A model generated the notes under the pieces. It was given only the letters and a program-made list of their open reading frames with translations, made no database searches and was not told where the DNA came from. 64,000 nt of DNA from Ianthella basta. Taxonomy: Eukaryota > Porifera > Demospongiae > Verongiida > Ianthellidae. The DNA is taken from contig OZ025885.1 in assembly GCA_964019415.1 (NCBI GenBank), positions 5,041,444 through 5,105,443 of the forward strand, read 5' to 3'. This document shows positions 1 to 10,620 of the stretch, in pieces; the first letter of the stretch is position 1; each line of letters begins with the position of its first letter. Made by a program: the position numbers and the translations under genes.

Positions 1-51
1 ATGGAGGTAATTGTAGTGCTGAATGTACATACACATGAATTTGCACATGTG

Positions 52-73
52 CACACACAGTCACACACACACG

Positions 74-146
<73 letters not shown>

Positions 147-159
147 ATGCACACGCACA

Positions 160-225
<66 letters not shown>

Positions 226-232
226 CACACAT
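52..232. repeat. Microsatellite (AC)n / (CT)n
   Basis: A compound dinucleotide repeat: a long AC run, a short CT run and a second AC run. Histidine/threonine- and valine/cysteine-rich open frames over it are products of the repeat and are not genes. Confidence 0.95.
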
Positions 233-382
233 GCCGGCACCAATCATACGCAAATGATGTGCACACACAATTTGAACACATCACAGTATGCAAGTGTATG
301 AATTCACTACCTTAACTCACACCACAGCTCACACTGTCCTATGTGACTCTGTATCTAGTACTCCCTCCCTCATTGCATGCAG

Positions 383-480
383 ATGAAGTAACTGTTGATT
401 ATGCTGCTAACATCAAAGATGGCCTAATGAAGTCGATTCACTTAATGCCATGGAGACCAAACTCCCTCCCCCTGGACTAT
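383..480 (+). other. Exon-like fragment cut by the transposon
   Basis: A pyrimidine-rich tract ending in TGCAG at 382 is followed by an open frame. With one carried-in base it reads DEVTVDYAANIKDGLMK and so on, up to the transposon edge. Across the pre-insertion site (TAT joined to AAAAGTGAGG at 6713) the frame would end ten codons later at a TGA at 6740-6742. With the transposon present, the terminal repeat supplies a TAA after about six codons. It may be the last exon of a host gene whose tail was replaced. No family is recognised and upstream exons are not visible, so this is tentative. Confidence 0.3.
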
Positions 481-510
481 GGGGTGCCGTTTGTGTCATA
501 ATTGGGACTT
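480..510 (+). repeat. Left terminal inverted repeat
   Basis: Matches the reverse complement of 6681-6711 with one mismatch over 31 bp. It starts TGGGGTGCCG and contains TTTGTGTCATAAT. Confidence 0.92.
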
Positions 511-519
511 CTTCCTTGA

Positions 520-1130
520 TATGGATATCAGAACTATAATATCCATATTAGAACTCATTATATGCATATAATGATCATGATATACATATCAGAACTCATT
601 ATATGCATATAATGATCATGATATACATATCAGAACTCGTTATATGCATATCATGACCATTATATCCATATCATGACCATGGTATACATATCAGAACTCA
701 TTATATGCATATCATGACCATTATATGCATATAATGATCATGATATACATATCAGAACTCGTTATATGCATATCATGACCATTATATCCATATCATGACC
801 ATGATATACATATCAGAACTCATTATATGCATATCATGACCATTATATCCATATAATGATCATGATATACATATCAGAACTCATTATATGCATATCATGA
901 CCATTATATGCATATAATGATCATGATATACATATCAGAACTCATTATATGCATATCATGACCATTATATCCATATCATGACCATGATATACATATCAGA
1001 ACTCATTATATGCATATCATGACCATTATACGCAAATCAGAACTCATTATATGCATATAATGATCATTATATCCATATCATGACCATGATGCCCATATAA
1101 TGCAATATGATCATTATATCTAAATCATGG
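520..1130. repeat. Left subterminal array of ~61-bp AT-rich units
   Basis: About ten units built from roughly 20-bp sub-repeats of the type CATATCAGAACTCATTATATG and CATATCATGACCATTATATC. They are the reverse complement of the right array. Units here differ from one another (TATACG, ATATCC and TATGCC variants), unlike the homogenised right array. Confidence 0.9.
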
Positions 1131-1228
1131 CCATAATAGGAGTTTAAGCAACAGCAAACCAGCAAACAAAAACAAAAAGGTCATGTAGTGATGTACAGCT
1201 GCTGCAGTGTTTACATTAGACTAGCTAC

Positions 1229-1246
1229 CACTGAGCATGCTCAGTG
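1229..1246. promoter_or_regulatory. 18-bp palindrome upstream of the HECT gene
   Basis: CACTGAGCATGCTCAGTG is a perfect palindrome 38 bp before the HECT gene's first ATG. The same 14-bp core CTGAGCATGCTCAG occurs beside the start of the transposase gene at the other end of the element. A shared promoter element or transposase-binding site is inferred. Confidence 0.5.
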
Positions 1247-1284
1247 CAATGTGCTTCCATGCGTTGGACTATAGCTAGCTAACT

Positions 1285-4200
1285 ATGGCTGATGAGCAGG
1301 AAATGGGTTTGAATCTTCAGCAAATAATCACAAGTGCTGTGGAGCAGGCTATTGAAAATAGGTAAGTAAGATAAATTTGTTGTTGCTAGGTTTACACAGC
1401 CTTTGGTGAAGTGTCAGTCTTTCCTGGGCATTGTAACTGTAGGGCATCGCAACTGTCAGCTACTACACAACCCTTGCCCGAATTGCAAGCAAGCCGTCCA
1501 GCTCTACCATCCATTGCATCACCACCTTCAAACTCCAGCAGCTTGTCACAAATGCCACCATCATTATCATCCCAAAACCGAACGGTTCGTGGCAGGAAGC
1601 GCACCATCTCAGACATCTTGAAGAAAGGAAAGCAGAAAGCACCACGCTTGGTTTCATGGGACAAGAACATTGTATGCTTGCCTGAAGACTACTGTGGGAA
1701 CAACAGAGTCATTCCTCTTCCCAAAGGTAGGCAACGGGCCTCTCTAGCTGCAAGAGGACTCTGTGGAAAAATCAGAGTTAATTCTGAAATGACAGAGGAA
1801 GAAGTTTTGGAGGAAGTAAGATCTGTTTTTAAGGAAGCAATGGGAAATGACAGCAGCTTCCCCTTTCGATTTCTGCAAGTTGCTGGAGGAGGATCCAAGT
1901 CCTTGACAATTCCAGTTCTGTCTGCCTCCTATACATGGACTGCCAGGGAGGTGGTGAAAATGGCTGGCCAAGGATGTTTGTATATTCAGGCCCAGGCAGC
2001 ACTGCAGGAGTACAACTGTGACAGAGAAGCAGACATTGATCTTCCCCCTGATCAGGTTGGTGCACAGTATATATAATATTATGCTTTCATGCATGGCTGT
2101 CAGAAGCTATGTCTTGTGATCACTAAAATATCTCATGACCGTTGTACAAGCAGTGCATGTTCTGTATTGTGTATATTGATGCACAGGAAGAATTGATCAA
2201 GACTCAAGATTTGAGTGAAGGCGAAGTCATTGTGCTTGATTGCGAGGTTAGTTGGAACATATCCACCCCCGGCACACGCACTTCTATATAGACCTTACTG
2301 CACATCATGGTATGTCCTCCTGATTGATCTTTTGACCTTCCTGCTGGCTTGCCTTGCTTTAGCTTATAGCTATAGCACTTATACAGGATGAGGTGATTTG
2401 TACTGTGCTTACATGCCTGCATGAACGTATCTACACATCTCCTTTTCTCTCATAGGCTACAACTGGTGACACATGCGTTGAAGCAAATGTCCCAGATACC
2501 TTCTCACCCTTTGAACTTGGTGACTGTGACAGGTGAGAAAATGGTACACATACTTGCATTGTAGAATCTTGAGTTATTTCTGTAAAGATGACCAACCTTT
2601 CCCCAATGTCAATAGTCTCCGTGCTGATGCCAATTTAAAGGAGATATTAGTTGCTGCTTCTGAGTTTTTGCGATTGGAAGACACTGTGTACGAGTTTGAA
2701 GTGCGAAGGCATGCCTTGCTAAATGACTGCCTAAAGGCTGTGAAAAGGAAAGCATTTCATCCTACCAAAAGAATCAAGGTATATAGCAGTATGATGGTAT
2801 CCGTGTAGGGAATGACAACCTTCAATTGAAATGTTATTCCTATACATATTCTTTGCATAAACACCACATTCCTACTAATTTGTATGCTATTATACTGTGC
2901 ATGTTCATGCAAACCAGGTTGTGTTTGTTGGAGAATTGGGGGAAGATTTAGGAGGACCGAGCCGAGAACTGTGGCGCCTTTTTGGTATGGAAGTAGCCAT
3001 GTCTTTGTGTCATGGGCCAGAATCGTGCAAAACATTCAAACACAACTCAAGTGGTCTAAAGGTAAATACTGCATGTGCCCTCCTATAGCTAGAAATGTAT
3101 GTACAGTCCTTGTACACTTGGTCTGCCATTTGATGCATATGCACACCTGGATTGCTCCAATAGGATGGCAAGTTCTTCGCTGTTGGCCAGCTCATGGGAT
3201 GCTCTTTGATAAATGGTGGATCTGGCTACCCGTTTCTCAGTCCCCCCATTTACCAGTATATTGCCGGTACCCCTCTTCAAGATGTGACAGCATCTATTCA
3301 GCATGTCCCCACACAGAATGTAAAGGCTGTCCTTGACAAGGTGCACACGATTATAGTTAGAAATGTTAAGAAATGTCTGCCTTTGCCTGCATGTGAAGGT
3401 AATACTATATATTATACGTATAGATAGCCCATTGTGACCCATTGTAAATGTAAACGAACTTGCACATTAATGCAGATCATTGCTGCTGACGATGAAGAAG
3501 AAATGAGGGGGACACTTTTGGAGGAAACTGAATGTTTACTTGATGCAGGATGCTCGCACCCTATCCATAAGGCCACGCTAGATGACAAATCAGCCATTGT
3601 CGGGGCCGTAGCATTGCACCATTGTGTTCTGTCCATTAAAGCCGAGCTTGACCAACTAAAGGAAGGCTTGGAGTACACAGGACTGCTGCAGTATATCCAC
3701 AAGTTCCCTAAAGCTTTTGAAAGCGTCTTTACAAGTAAAGATGCTTGTAAGCTTACTGCAGGTAAATGTATACGTTGTATATGTAAGCTTCCTATGGGCC
3801 TGTATATATTATACCGGTACTTGCTTCTTTCATTCTCTTACAGAATCAATTCTTGAGCTCTTCCCTCCAATGCGGAGGTTATTCTCTGAAGCAGGATCTT
3901 CTGCTAGAATTAAGGAGGAGAACACTTACATCCACTTTAGGGATCTACTTGATGAACTGGAAACTGGAGGTTTGCAGTTATAACACATGACACCTTAGTC
4001 TATATATAGCCACTAGCCCCCTACTTTGTCATCGTGCGCAGCAGCGGATGCGATGACAAAGTAGTGGCTAGTGGCTAGACTAATGACATGCACCCATGGC
4101 CATGCTAAGATATATATAGTGCAAGATGTGTCACTTACATGCATAATTAGTGTCAAAAATGCTACCTCATTACTGTCAGTCCCTTTCAATCTAATTATAT

Positions 4201-4442
4201 ACACAGATCAGGAGGTTCAGCTGGAAGATGTAATGGCTTTTTGGTCCGGGGCAAGCAGTATTCCACCAATGGGCTTTTTTAAGGAGCCACAGCTGTCCTT
4301 CTCAGATACAGCACCATACCCTACGGCTTCTACATGTGCACTGAAGCTAGTACTGCCTACTTCACATCATGACAACTATGATGAATTCAAGGCTAAATGC
4401 TTGTTTGCCTTGCAAAACCATGGAGGGTTTGGCTTGATGTGA
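1285..4442 (+). CDS. HECT-domain E3 ubiquitin ligase (G2E3-like), transposon-borne, ten exons
   Basis: Ten exons join with agreeing phases: 1285-1361, 1443-2055, 2187-2246, 2456-2532, 2565-2778, 2918-3061, 3164-3340, 3476-3761, 3844-3969 and 4207-4442, giving 669 residues. The N-terminus (MADEQEMGLNLQQII) leads into a Ser/Pro-rich stretch and a basic patch (GRKRTISDILKKGKQK). The HECT domain begins at VVFVGELGEDLGGPSREL, followed by GQLMGCSLINGG, and ends with the C-lobe TASTCALKLVLP and a terminal HGGFGLM. The cysteine of STCAL is the expected ubiquitin-thioester residue. HECT ligases pass ubiquitin from an E2 to a substrate through this cysteine. The closest recognisable type is the G2E3-like HECT group that is multicopy in many animal genomes. 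The start was chosen because exon 1 ends in AG|GTAAGTAAG and splices in phase to 1443. The partner gene is the convergent transposase. Its role in transposition is unknown, and modification of transposase or host factors is only a guess. Confidence 0.9.
3997..4081. repeat. Stem-loop in the last HECT intron
   Basis: 3997-4034 and 4051-4081 form an imperfect inverted repeat; the arms share CTACTTTGTCATCG and GCCACTAGCC with their complements. The loop is about 16 bp. It lies in the intron between 3969 and 4207 and could be a small inverted-repeat element remnant or an RNA hairpin. Confidence 0.75.
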
Positions 4443-4714
4443 TAACACTGTGCATTGCACATGCATGCATGCATGTGCGGTAACACCTTTTGCTCATGCT
4501 TTTCACGTATATATGCACTAGCATTACTGTACTTTCACTTCTTCTAAGTCCCACTATATATGCATTGTATGGTGCTGTGTATTGTGCTACGTCCAACTAC
4601 ATACAGAGTTGTGTTATACGTTGGGACAGTAATCACTGTTGATTGCTTATATTTCATTCAGTGACATAATCAATCATACGTTTCCAGCAAACAAATGTGA
4701 TTGTACAGATCTAT

Positions 4715-5938
4715 TCAGTGCAATTCACAGCAGCAAGTTGCATGATTTTGTAAGTGAGTGCAAACAATAGACATGGCATTGAGATAAATATCTTTACCAT
4801 GGCTATGTGATTCACCTAAAGGATTAATATGGTTCTGCAGTTCTTGTTGCAAGAGGGTGCAAGGCTCGAACCGACTCCTTGGCACACAAACATGGCTCAA
4901 TGCACCTGGTAAAGAGATGGTTGAATGTCTGGCAGAATTGTTTACTACACCTTGCTGTGCAGCTACTGGTGTACTAGGCAACATAGGGGTGCTTCCATGG
5001 AAAGATGACAACGCTAGCATTCCCGTCATAAAAAGTTGATTGGGGGATCTGTTTCCCTCGGTAGATAATTTATGGTTGTTCCAAGCAACTGCAAACTCGT
5101 TGATGGCACGGTTGATTCTGCTTTCAAAAACATAGTGTAGGCAAAACATATCGGTTTCATTCAATGGATTCAGTGACCCGTCATGCTCCAGCTGGTAGAA
5201 TAAACAGCGAAACTCTTCAGTTACTGACCTGCGAACATCATTCCACAGACGCTCAATACGCTCATTATGGGTAGAGCTACCTGTAATAACTGCTGAAGGA
5301 CTGTTGTGTGTATCACTCATCAGACGCCATACATCTGTGTTCTCACCTCCAAGGTCAGTGCGCACCTTCTCTGGCAGACCATACTGGCAAATGGCATCTT
5401 CAAAGAGCTTGGCAACTGTAGGTGCAGCGTTATTGGTGGAACACTGTATAAAAACAATCATTCGGCTAAAACCATCTACTCCTCCATGTATCACAAATCG
5501 CCAGCGAATAAGCTTGTGATTGCCATCAAGGTGCCACACACTGTTTGGTCCTTCCACCTGGTAGATCCTTCTTCTTACTGTTGTAGTACGGCGTAAAGCA
5601 GTGTTTGTCGGGTCGACACGATGAATTGCCAATCTCAGCTTCTGCCGTGGAACACGGACACCTACTCTCAACAAGTGGGCCTGCATCAGTATTTCACCAT
5701 CATTCGGGTGGTCACTCTTGATTCTTCTGACTGTCTCATCAAGATGTCTATCTGAAATGTCAGTGTATTTCTCAATCCCAGCAATCTTCATATGTCTGTA
5801 AAGTGTTGATCTGCTAACATCCAATAGAGCTGCAATGTCTTCCAAGTTAAAATCGAATGCCAACAAGTATTTCACTTCTTCTAAGTCCAATTCTAAAACA
5901 GGACGGCCAGCCATTTTACTGCAGCATGGCCCACTCAT
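4715..5938 (-). CDS. DDE integrase-core transposase
   Basis: A single-exon frame of 407 residues from the ATG at 5936-5938; a second ATG at 5914 (MAGRPVLELDLEEVKYLL) would give 399. An N-terminal helix-turn-helix (FNLEDIAALLDVSRSTLYRH, about residues 30-55) is followed by an integrase/RNase H-like core. The catalytic carboxylates are read as D in WHLDGNHKLIRWRF, D in VRTDLGGENTDVW and E in STHNERIERLWNDVRR. This arrangement is typical of eukaryotic integrase-core transposases, which cut and rejoin the element ends in the nucleus. No break is seen. The frame can be extended upstream of 5938 through the subterminal repeats, but that part is repeat sequence. A 20-bp palindrome sits directly upstream. 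It is convergent with the HECT gene, with 272 bp between the two stops and nothing recognisable in that gap. Confidence 0.88.
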   Translation of the reverse strand: MSGPCCSKMAGRPVLELDLEEVKYLLAFDFNLEDIAALLDVSRSTLYRHMKIAGIEKYTDISDRHLDETVRRIKSDHPNDGEILMQAHLLRVGVRVPRQKLRLAIHRVDPTNTALRRTTTVRRRIYQVEGPNSVWHLDGNHKLIRWRFVIHGGVDGFSRMIVFIQCSTNNAAPTVAKLFEDAICQYGLPEKVRTDLGGENTDVWRLMSDTHNSPSAVITGSSTHNERIERLWNDVRRSVTEEFRCLFYQLEHDGSLNPLNETDMFCLHYVFESRINRAINEFAVAWNNHKLSTEGNRSPNQLFMTGMLALSSFHGSTPMLPSTPVAAQQGVVNNSARHSTISLPGALSHVCVPRSRFEPCTLLQQELQNHINPLGESHSHGKDIYLNAMSIVCTHLQNHATCCCELH

Positions 5939-5939
5939 G

Positions 5940-5959
5940 CTACTGAGCATGCTCAGTAG
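5940..5959. promoter_or_regulatory. 20-bp palindrome upstream of the transposase
   Basis: CTACTGAGCATGCTCAGTAG is a perfect palindrome 1 bp upstream of the first transposase ATG and about 26 bp upstream of the second. It shares its 14-bp core with 1231-1244. Confidence 0.5.
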
Positions 5960-6660
5960 AGTCATCATAATATAAGTGATGGTCATGATAAGGATATATA
6001 TAATGGTCATGATATGCATATAATGAGTTCTGATATGTATATCATGGTCATGATATGGATATAATGGTCATGATATGCATATAATGAGTTCTGATATGTA
6101 TATCATGGTCATGATATGGATATAATGGTCATGATATGCATATAATGAGTTCTGATATGTATATCATGGTCATGATATGGATATAATGGTCATGATATGC
6201 ATATAATGAGTTCTGATATGTATATCATGGTCATGATATGGATATAATGGTCATGATATGCATATAATGAGTTCTGATATGTATATCATGGTCATGATAT
6301 GGATATAATGGTCATGATATGCATATAATGAGTTCTGATATGTATATCATGGTCATGATATGGATATAATGGTCATGATATGCATATAATGAGTTCTGAT
6401 ATGTATATCATGGTCATGATATGGATATAATGGTCATGATATGCATATAATGAGTTCTGATATGTATATCATGGTCATGATATGGATATAATGGTCATGA
6501 TATGCATATAATGAGTTCTGATATGTATATCATGGTCATGATATGGATATAATGGTCATGATATGCATATAATGAGTTCTGATATGTATATCATGGTCAT
6601 GATATGCATATAATGGTCATGATATGTATATAATAAGTTCTGATATGCATATAATAGTAC
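5960..6660. repeat. Right subterminal array of 61-bp units
   Basis: Nine to ten nearly identical 61-bp units, each with TGATATGTATATCATGG, then ATGATATGGATATAATGG, then ATGATATGCATATAATG. They are inverted relative to the left array and far more uniform. Confidence 0.93.
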
Positions 6661-6680
6661 TGATATCCTTATCAGGACAG

Positions 6681-6711
6681 AAGTCCAAATTATGACACAA
6701 ACGGCACCCCA
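6681..6711 (-). repeat. Right terminal inverted repeat
   Basis: Ends CACAAACGGCACCCCA, the inverse of the left end. Confidence 0.92.
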
Positions 6712-6712
6712 T

Positions 6713-7520
6713 AAAAGTGAGGAAGGTGATGCTGTGGTTTGATGTATCAAGACAGAGGTCAAGAGCTGTTCAAACCATTAGTAATGGATTGGCCAAGAAC
6801 AGATGCATTGCAAACATTTCACTACACGGTGTTCCTGCAGAGATGAAGGAGTCAGTGAAGCAGACACTGAAGACTGTGACACATGTGAATGTGTACTGAT
6901 TAATACTATTGATGTAATATGCACAGTACATGTTATGTTATGTAATTTGTGTGTTGTGTAATTATTATTATATATATATTTTGCCTCAATGTTATACAGA
7001 ACTGTATTTTATACTGTGTTTATGTATATGCCTTAAATGATTTTTGTATAATTACAATAATATAATTTCAATAATTTTATTGTCAATAATACTTTTGCAG
7101 ACATCAAGTACAAATCGTTAATGGCATAATTAAATAATTATATTATGGTGTACATTACATAATTCTATAGTCACATATAATATTATGCATGCTATGACAT
7201 ACTACTACTTTATATATACGTACATATAAACTTGCACTGTACATGTATTAATTATTTATAGTAAATGATAGTGTGAATGACTGTATGAAGTGCATGCGGT
7301 CCCGGCCATGGACACACGGCTGAAACAATTGAAAAAATCTAACAAAACATGAGCTGTAGAGAAGAGTGTTCAGATAACTGTCCTTCAAAGAGAACTCCCT
7401 AACAGTGCTCCTGCTATTGGGGACCTTCAAGCCCTGCACAGACAGAACAGGAGACTAGAGGACAATATCACACTCCCCACAGCCCCTCCCATTCACAGAC
7501 CACTGGTCCTCTGCTAGTTA
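6713..7520. other. Gene-poor flank of the transposon
   Basis: It starts with the possible continuation of the exon at 383-480 (stop at 6740-6742). An open frame to 6899 in another phase has no recognisable family. From about 6900 to 7260 the sequence is AT-rich and nothing is recognised. Confidence 0.5.
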
Positions 7521-7524
7521 AGGT

Positions 7525-7527
7525 GTG

Positions 7528-7562
<35 letters not shown>

Positions 7563-7571
7563 GTGTGTGTG

Positions 7572-7615
<44 letters not shown>

Positions 7616-7622
7616 TGTGTAT
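7525..7622. repeat. Microsatellite (GTCT)n-(GT)n-(GTGC)n
   Basis: A compound tetranucleotide and dinucleotide repeat. Confidence 0.95.
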
Positions 7623-7626
7623 GGAC

Positions 7627-8140
7627 TCACTTCCTAGCCTGAGCAATCCTCCTCAGCAACCTGTTCCCAGCAATGAAGAATGGTACACTGAACAGAGCAA
7701 GGTACTTCAGGGTCTGGAACATGTTCTGGGGAGAAGTGGAGGGGATGGAGGGAGGTACGGAGTGGAGCAGAGAAGTGACAATGAAAGTGAACATGTAAAA
7801 CTGTATATCCAACTGTAGAGTGAAGGAAGAGTAAATCTCACACTTGTACCCCTTCCCTCCACGCCTTCCCATTTCCCCCTGATGGAGGGGTGTGTCCCAC
7901 TCACAGCCCCCCCCCCCATCCCTCTTTTACCCCTTCCCTCCACATCCTCCCACTCCCCTACCCACTGACTTGTCTTTGGTGGAGAAGCTCTTGTCTGCTG
8001 CCACCCTCTCCTCCACACTATGGTAACGCTCTCTGCCTTCACTGTGGTTCTCACAACAGACTGTCCAGAATGGTGCTCACATGTACCTTAGGCAGGAGGA
8101 ATGTAATGGCACACATCACAGAGAACAACACACACTAACA
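7627..8140 (-). CDS. Possible exons of a small membrane protein
   Basis: Two minus-strand stretches look exonic. One (7627-7812) follows a CTCTACAG acceptor and codes a hydrophobic segment containing YLALFSVPFFIAG, then the basic end RLLRRIAQARK before a TGA. Another, near 8087-8140, codes VLFSVMCAITFLLPK and ends at a GTACAT donor. Between them lies a low-complexity CT/GA-rich stretch. The family is not recognised and the joins are unproven. Treat it as a candidate only. Confidence 0.25.
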
Positions 8141-8329
8141 CATTACCGATACATGACTTGTACCATTGTATATAAATGTGATGATGTGAGCTATGTTCCC
8201 AGAGCTACCCTTCCAATGTTGTCACCATCACACTGTACTATATACTCTGTTTACTATTCACATCCTCACTAAGTGTAAGCACTTCAAACTAGACCACCCT
8301 ACAGCTCACAGCAGGGTGTAAATTCTCTA

Positions 8330-8432
8330 CACACCACACACACATACACAAATGCTTGCACACACATACTCACACACACGCACATGCATGCACACACACC
8401 TACACACAGGCACACACATACACACACCTCAT
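8330..8432. repeat. CA-rich simple sequence
   Basis: Degenerate ACACAC/ATACAC repeat. Confidence 0.85.
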
Positions 8433-8920
8433 TGCAAATTTAGGCCTCTCTGCAGACGTTGCCCGATAACCCTCCACAGTGAGTGCAGCTGAGACAAAGA
8501 ACTACGTACAAGCAAGCGTCACAAAGACACAATCCCATAACTGACAAAGACACAACTCGACAGTTTAACTGCAGGGGGTACCGTTTAATCCAACAATGCA
8601 ATAACAGTAATACAACACATACTACTCAACATCACCACACATTCCCCAGCTGGCCTCACTATGCTACTGGTGAGATGAGCAGTTGCTATAGCAACCAAGG
8701 CAGCATCCTCCACACCAGAGACATACCTGCTGTTGAGAAAGTAGTTGCCAATTTGGCCGCATCTGACTACAGTGTGGAGGAAGGGTGGAGAGACGGAGGG
8801 AGAGAAGGAAGGTGGAAGGGATGGGAGGAGGTAGGCACAAATATGCTGAGTGCAGGGTGAGGAACAGAAAACTACATTTTGCAATGAAAAGCAAGATTAC
8901 ACCTTGTACAAACAAACACA

Positions 8921-9030
8921 CACTCTTGACAGTCGTCACACACTGTCAGCACTCTGACACTCAATACACACTCTTGACAGTCGTCACACACTGTCTGCAC
9001 TCTGACACTCAATACACACTCTTGATGCTG
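8921..9030. repeat. 48-bp tandem repeat, about 2.3 copies
   Basis: CACTCTTGAC recurs at 8921, 8969 and 9017. The units contain GTCGTCACACACTGTC and CTGACACTCAATACA and differ by single bases. Confidence 0.9.
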
Positions 9031-9530
9031 GCTGCCTTGTTCAAAGCTTCCACCAGATGGAAGATATATATATATACCAGTGGTCACTGTAGAGGAAGTG
9101 GGCAACAGAGAGATGAATGGTAGGATTTTAAGGGCCCCCAATTGCATATATGCAAATTGAATACTCCTAAACATACAACAAACTCACTCGACAGTTACAA
9201 ACAGTGTATGTGCGCACTGAACTGTCACTTACAGCCTAGTTACACCAAGACAGTCTCACGCTCCAGCTTAGTACTTTGTGAAATCATTGCTACAATTGTA
9301 CAATCTGTGATGTCTATTTCATTAGCATATTCACTGCTATCTAACAATCTGGTGAATGGAAGACCAGAGGCTCAATGGTGCCATCTAGTGCCATCTCCTT
9401 GCAATTCATGCCGACTTGTTCGCTATTTTTCTGGGACAATCGCCATTCAGAAATATTCACTGAGTTACTCCGCGAATTATTTTTTGATCTTCATCAAACT
9501 TTGTGGATACCGTATCAATACTAATACAGG

Positions 9531-9632
9531 CGTCGCCCCAATTAAAGCGCCCCTTAGGGGCATACTGTATTTTTCTCGTTCCAATTGTAAGCGCCTTCGG
9601 GCGTTGGAATTAATTTTAGGTGGCACCTAAAA
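9531..9632. repeat. Dispersed ~105-bp repeat, copy 1
   Basis: Reads roughly GCCCCAATTAAAGCGCCCCT, then a T-rich part, then GCGCC, GGAATTAATTTTA and GGCACCT. It is similar to 10127-10232 and 14957-15062. It may be a small inverted-repeat or SINE-like element. No function is seen. Confidence 0.6.
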
Positions 9633-9738
9633 TAATGGCGGAAGTACGGTAGTTCGCACTTCCCACTTACACCTTTGCTGCTGCTGCTACGTGAGATGGC
9701 AACCTTGACAGACTTTTTAAGCGTGTCAGCCCAGAGGA

Positions 9739-10620
9739 CTACATCGCTGCATCATGCTCAACCAGAGAACGTGGGATCAGTGTGAAGAAGACGGCCAAGC
9801 GACCTGTGGGGAGACCGAGGAAGCACCCACTAGAACTGAGCAATGGCCAGGCGGAGGCCGACAAGCCGGAGAACATCCAGGTGGCACCCGTAGTTGTTGA
9901 TGGTGAGGAGCCCAGTGCCAAGTCCATTCGATGCCAATACACTGCTAAACAGAAGCAGCACGTTGTCCTTTACGCTAGGCACCACGAAGTTCGTCCCGCT
10001 GAAGGGAAGTTCAGCATTCCGTGATAGAATATCCAGCGGTGGCTAAAGAACTTTTGTGATAATGGCATCAAACAGAGTTTCACACGTGCGTACGCAACGG
10101 TGCTATTCCGCTCTAATTACATGCGCTAGGCGCCGTTCCAATCGAAGCACCCCTTGACCATTGTGTAATTTTATCCGTTCTAATAAGTTTAGCCTGTCAG
10201 TGGTGGAATTATTTTAAGAGGTGCCTATATTAGAATTTATACGGTATATATCTCGGGAGCTACAAGCTCAATCCAGCTCGGGATTGGTGTGCGTGGTGGA
10301 CAAAGAGGCCAGTAAACAGTGACGGAGCTAGACCTTTGTCGCTTACCAACTGTTGGAAATACACGCCGATAAAGTAAGTTTTCATGGAGTTCCCCATATT
10401 ACCTTACATTTAGAAGTGTTACACAACTGCTACAAAATGGACACTAAATGATTGTAACCAGTAGCCATGGTTACATGTCACATGACCTTGTTCACTACTA
10501 CAGTGCATAGAGACCTTTGGCAAAGATAGTCTTGTAAGTTCATTCTAGATGGTAGGACAATTTACCACTAGGAAATGAAAAACAAAGGAAACATCATTAG
10601 GTTCGAATTTGAGATAAGAT
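9739..10620 (+). pseudogene. AT-hook / helix-turn-helix fragment, copy A, at the left edge of the satellite
   Basis: An open frame from about 9710 to 10024 has an AT-hook (KRPVGRPRKHP) and then the start of a helix-turn-helix (QYTAKQKQHVVLYARHH, EVRPAEGKFSIP). Two adjacent stop codons, TGA TAG at 10022-10027, interrupt it. The same phase continues with NIQRWLKNF and further, which would complete the recognition helix, so it reads as a decayed DNA-binding gene, probably the N-terminal part of a transposase. No ATG starts the frame here. The tail (10240-10610) is non-coding and is followed directly by the decamer satellite. The whole stretch recurs at 14583-15452 with the same two stops, so the damage predates the duplication. 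Confidence 0.6.
10127..10232. repeat. Dispersed ~105-bp repeat, copy 2
   Basis: GGCGCCGTTCCAATCGAAGC at the start and GGAATTATTTTAAGAGGTGC near the end, as in the other copies. Confidence 0.6.

Larger units (their letters stand above)
480..6711. mobile_element. DNA transposon carrying a DDE transposase and a HECT ligase
   Basis: The ends are near-perfect inverted repeats: TGGGGTGCCGTTTGTGTCAT at the left and its reverse complement at the right, continuing to about 31 bp with one mismatch. The flanks read CTAT before and ATAAAA after, so the target duplication is the dinucleotide TA or AT; the two cannot be told apart. Inside each end lies an inverted array of roughly 61-bp AT-rich units. Between the arrays are two convergent genes, a spliced HECT ubiquitin ligase on the plus strand and a single-exon DDE integrase-like gene on the minus strand, ending 272 bp apart. 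Both frames look intact and the ends match closely, so the copy may be young. The superfamily is not certain: the transposase belongs to the broad eukaryotic integrase-core (IS3/rve-like) group. Confidence 0.9.

Noticed and set aside
1-315. His/Thr-rich frames at the start of the window
   Set aside because: Translation of an AC/CT microsatellite.
8483-8860. 125-codon plus-strand frame with GGREGRWKG-type sequence
   Set aside because: Compositional product of a GGA-rich stretch; no splice or domain support.
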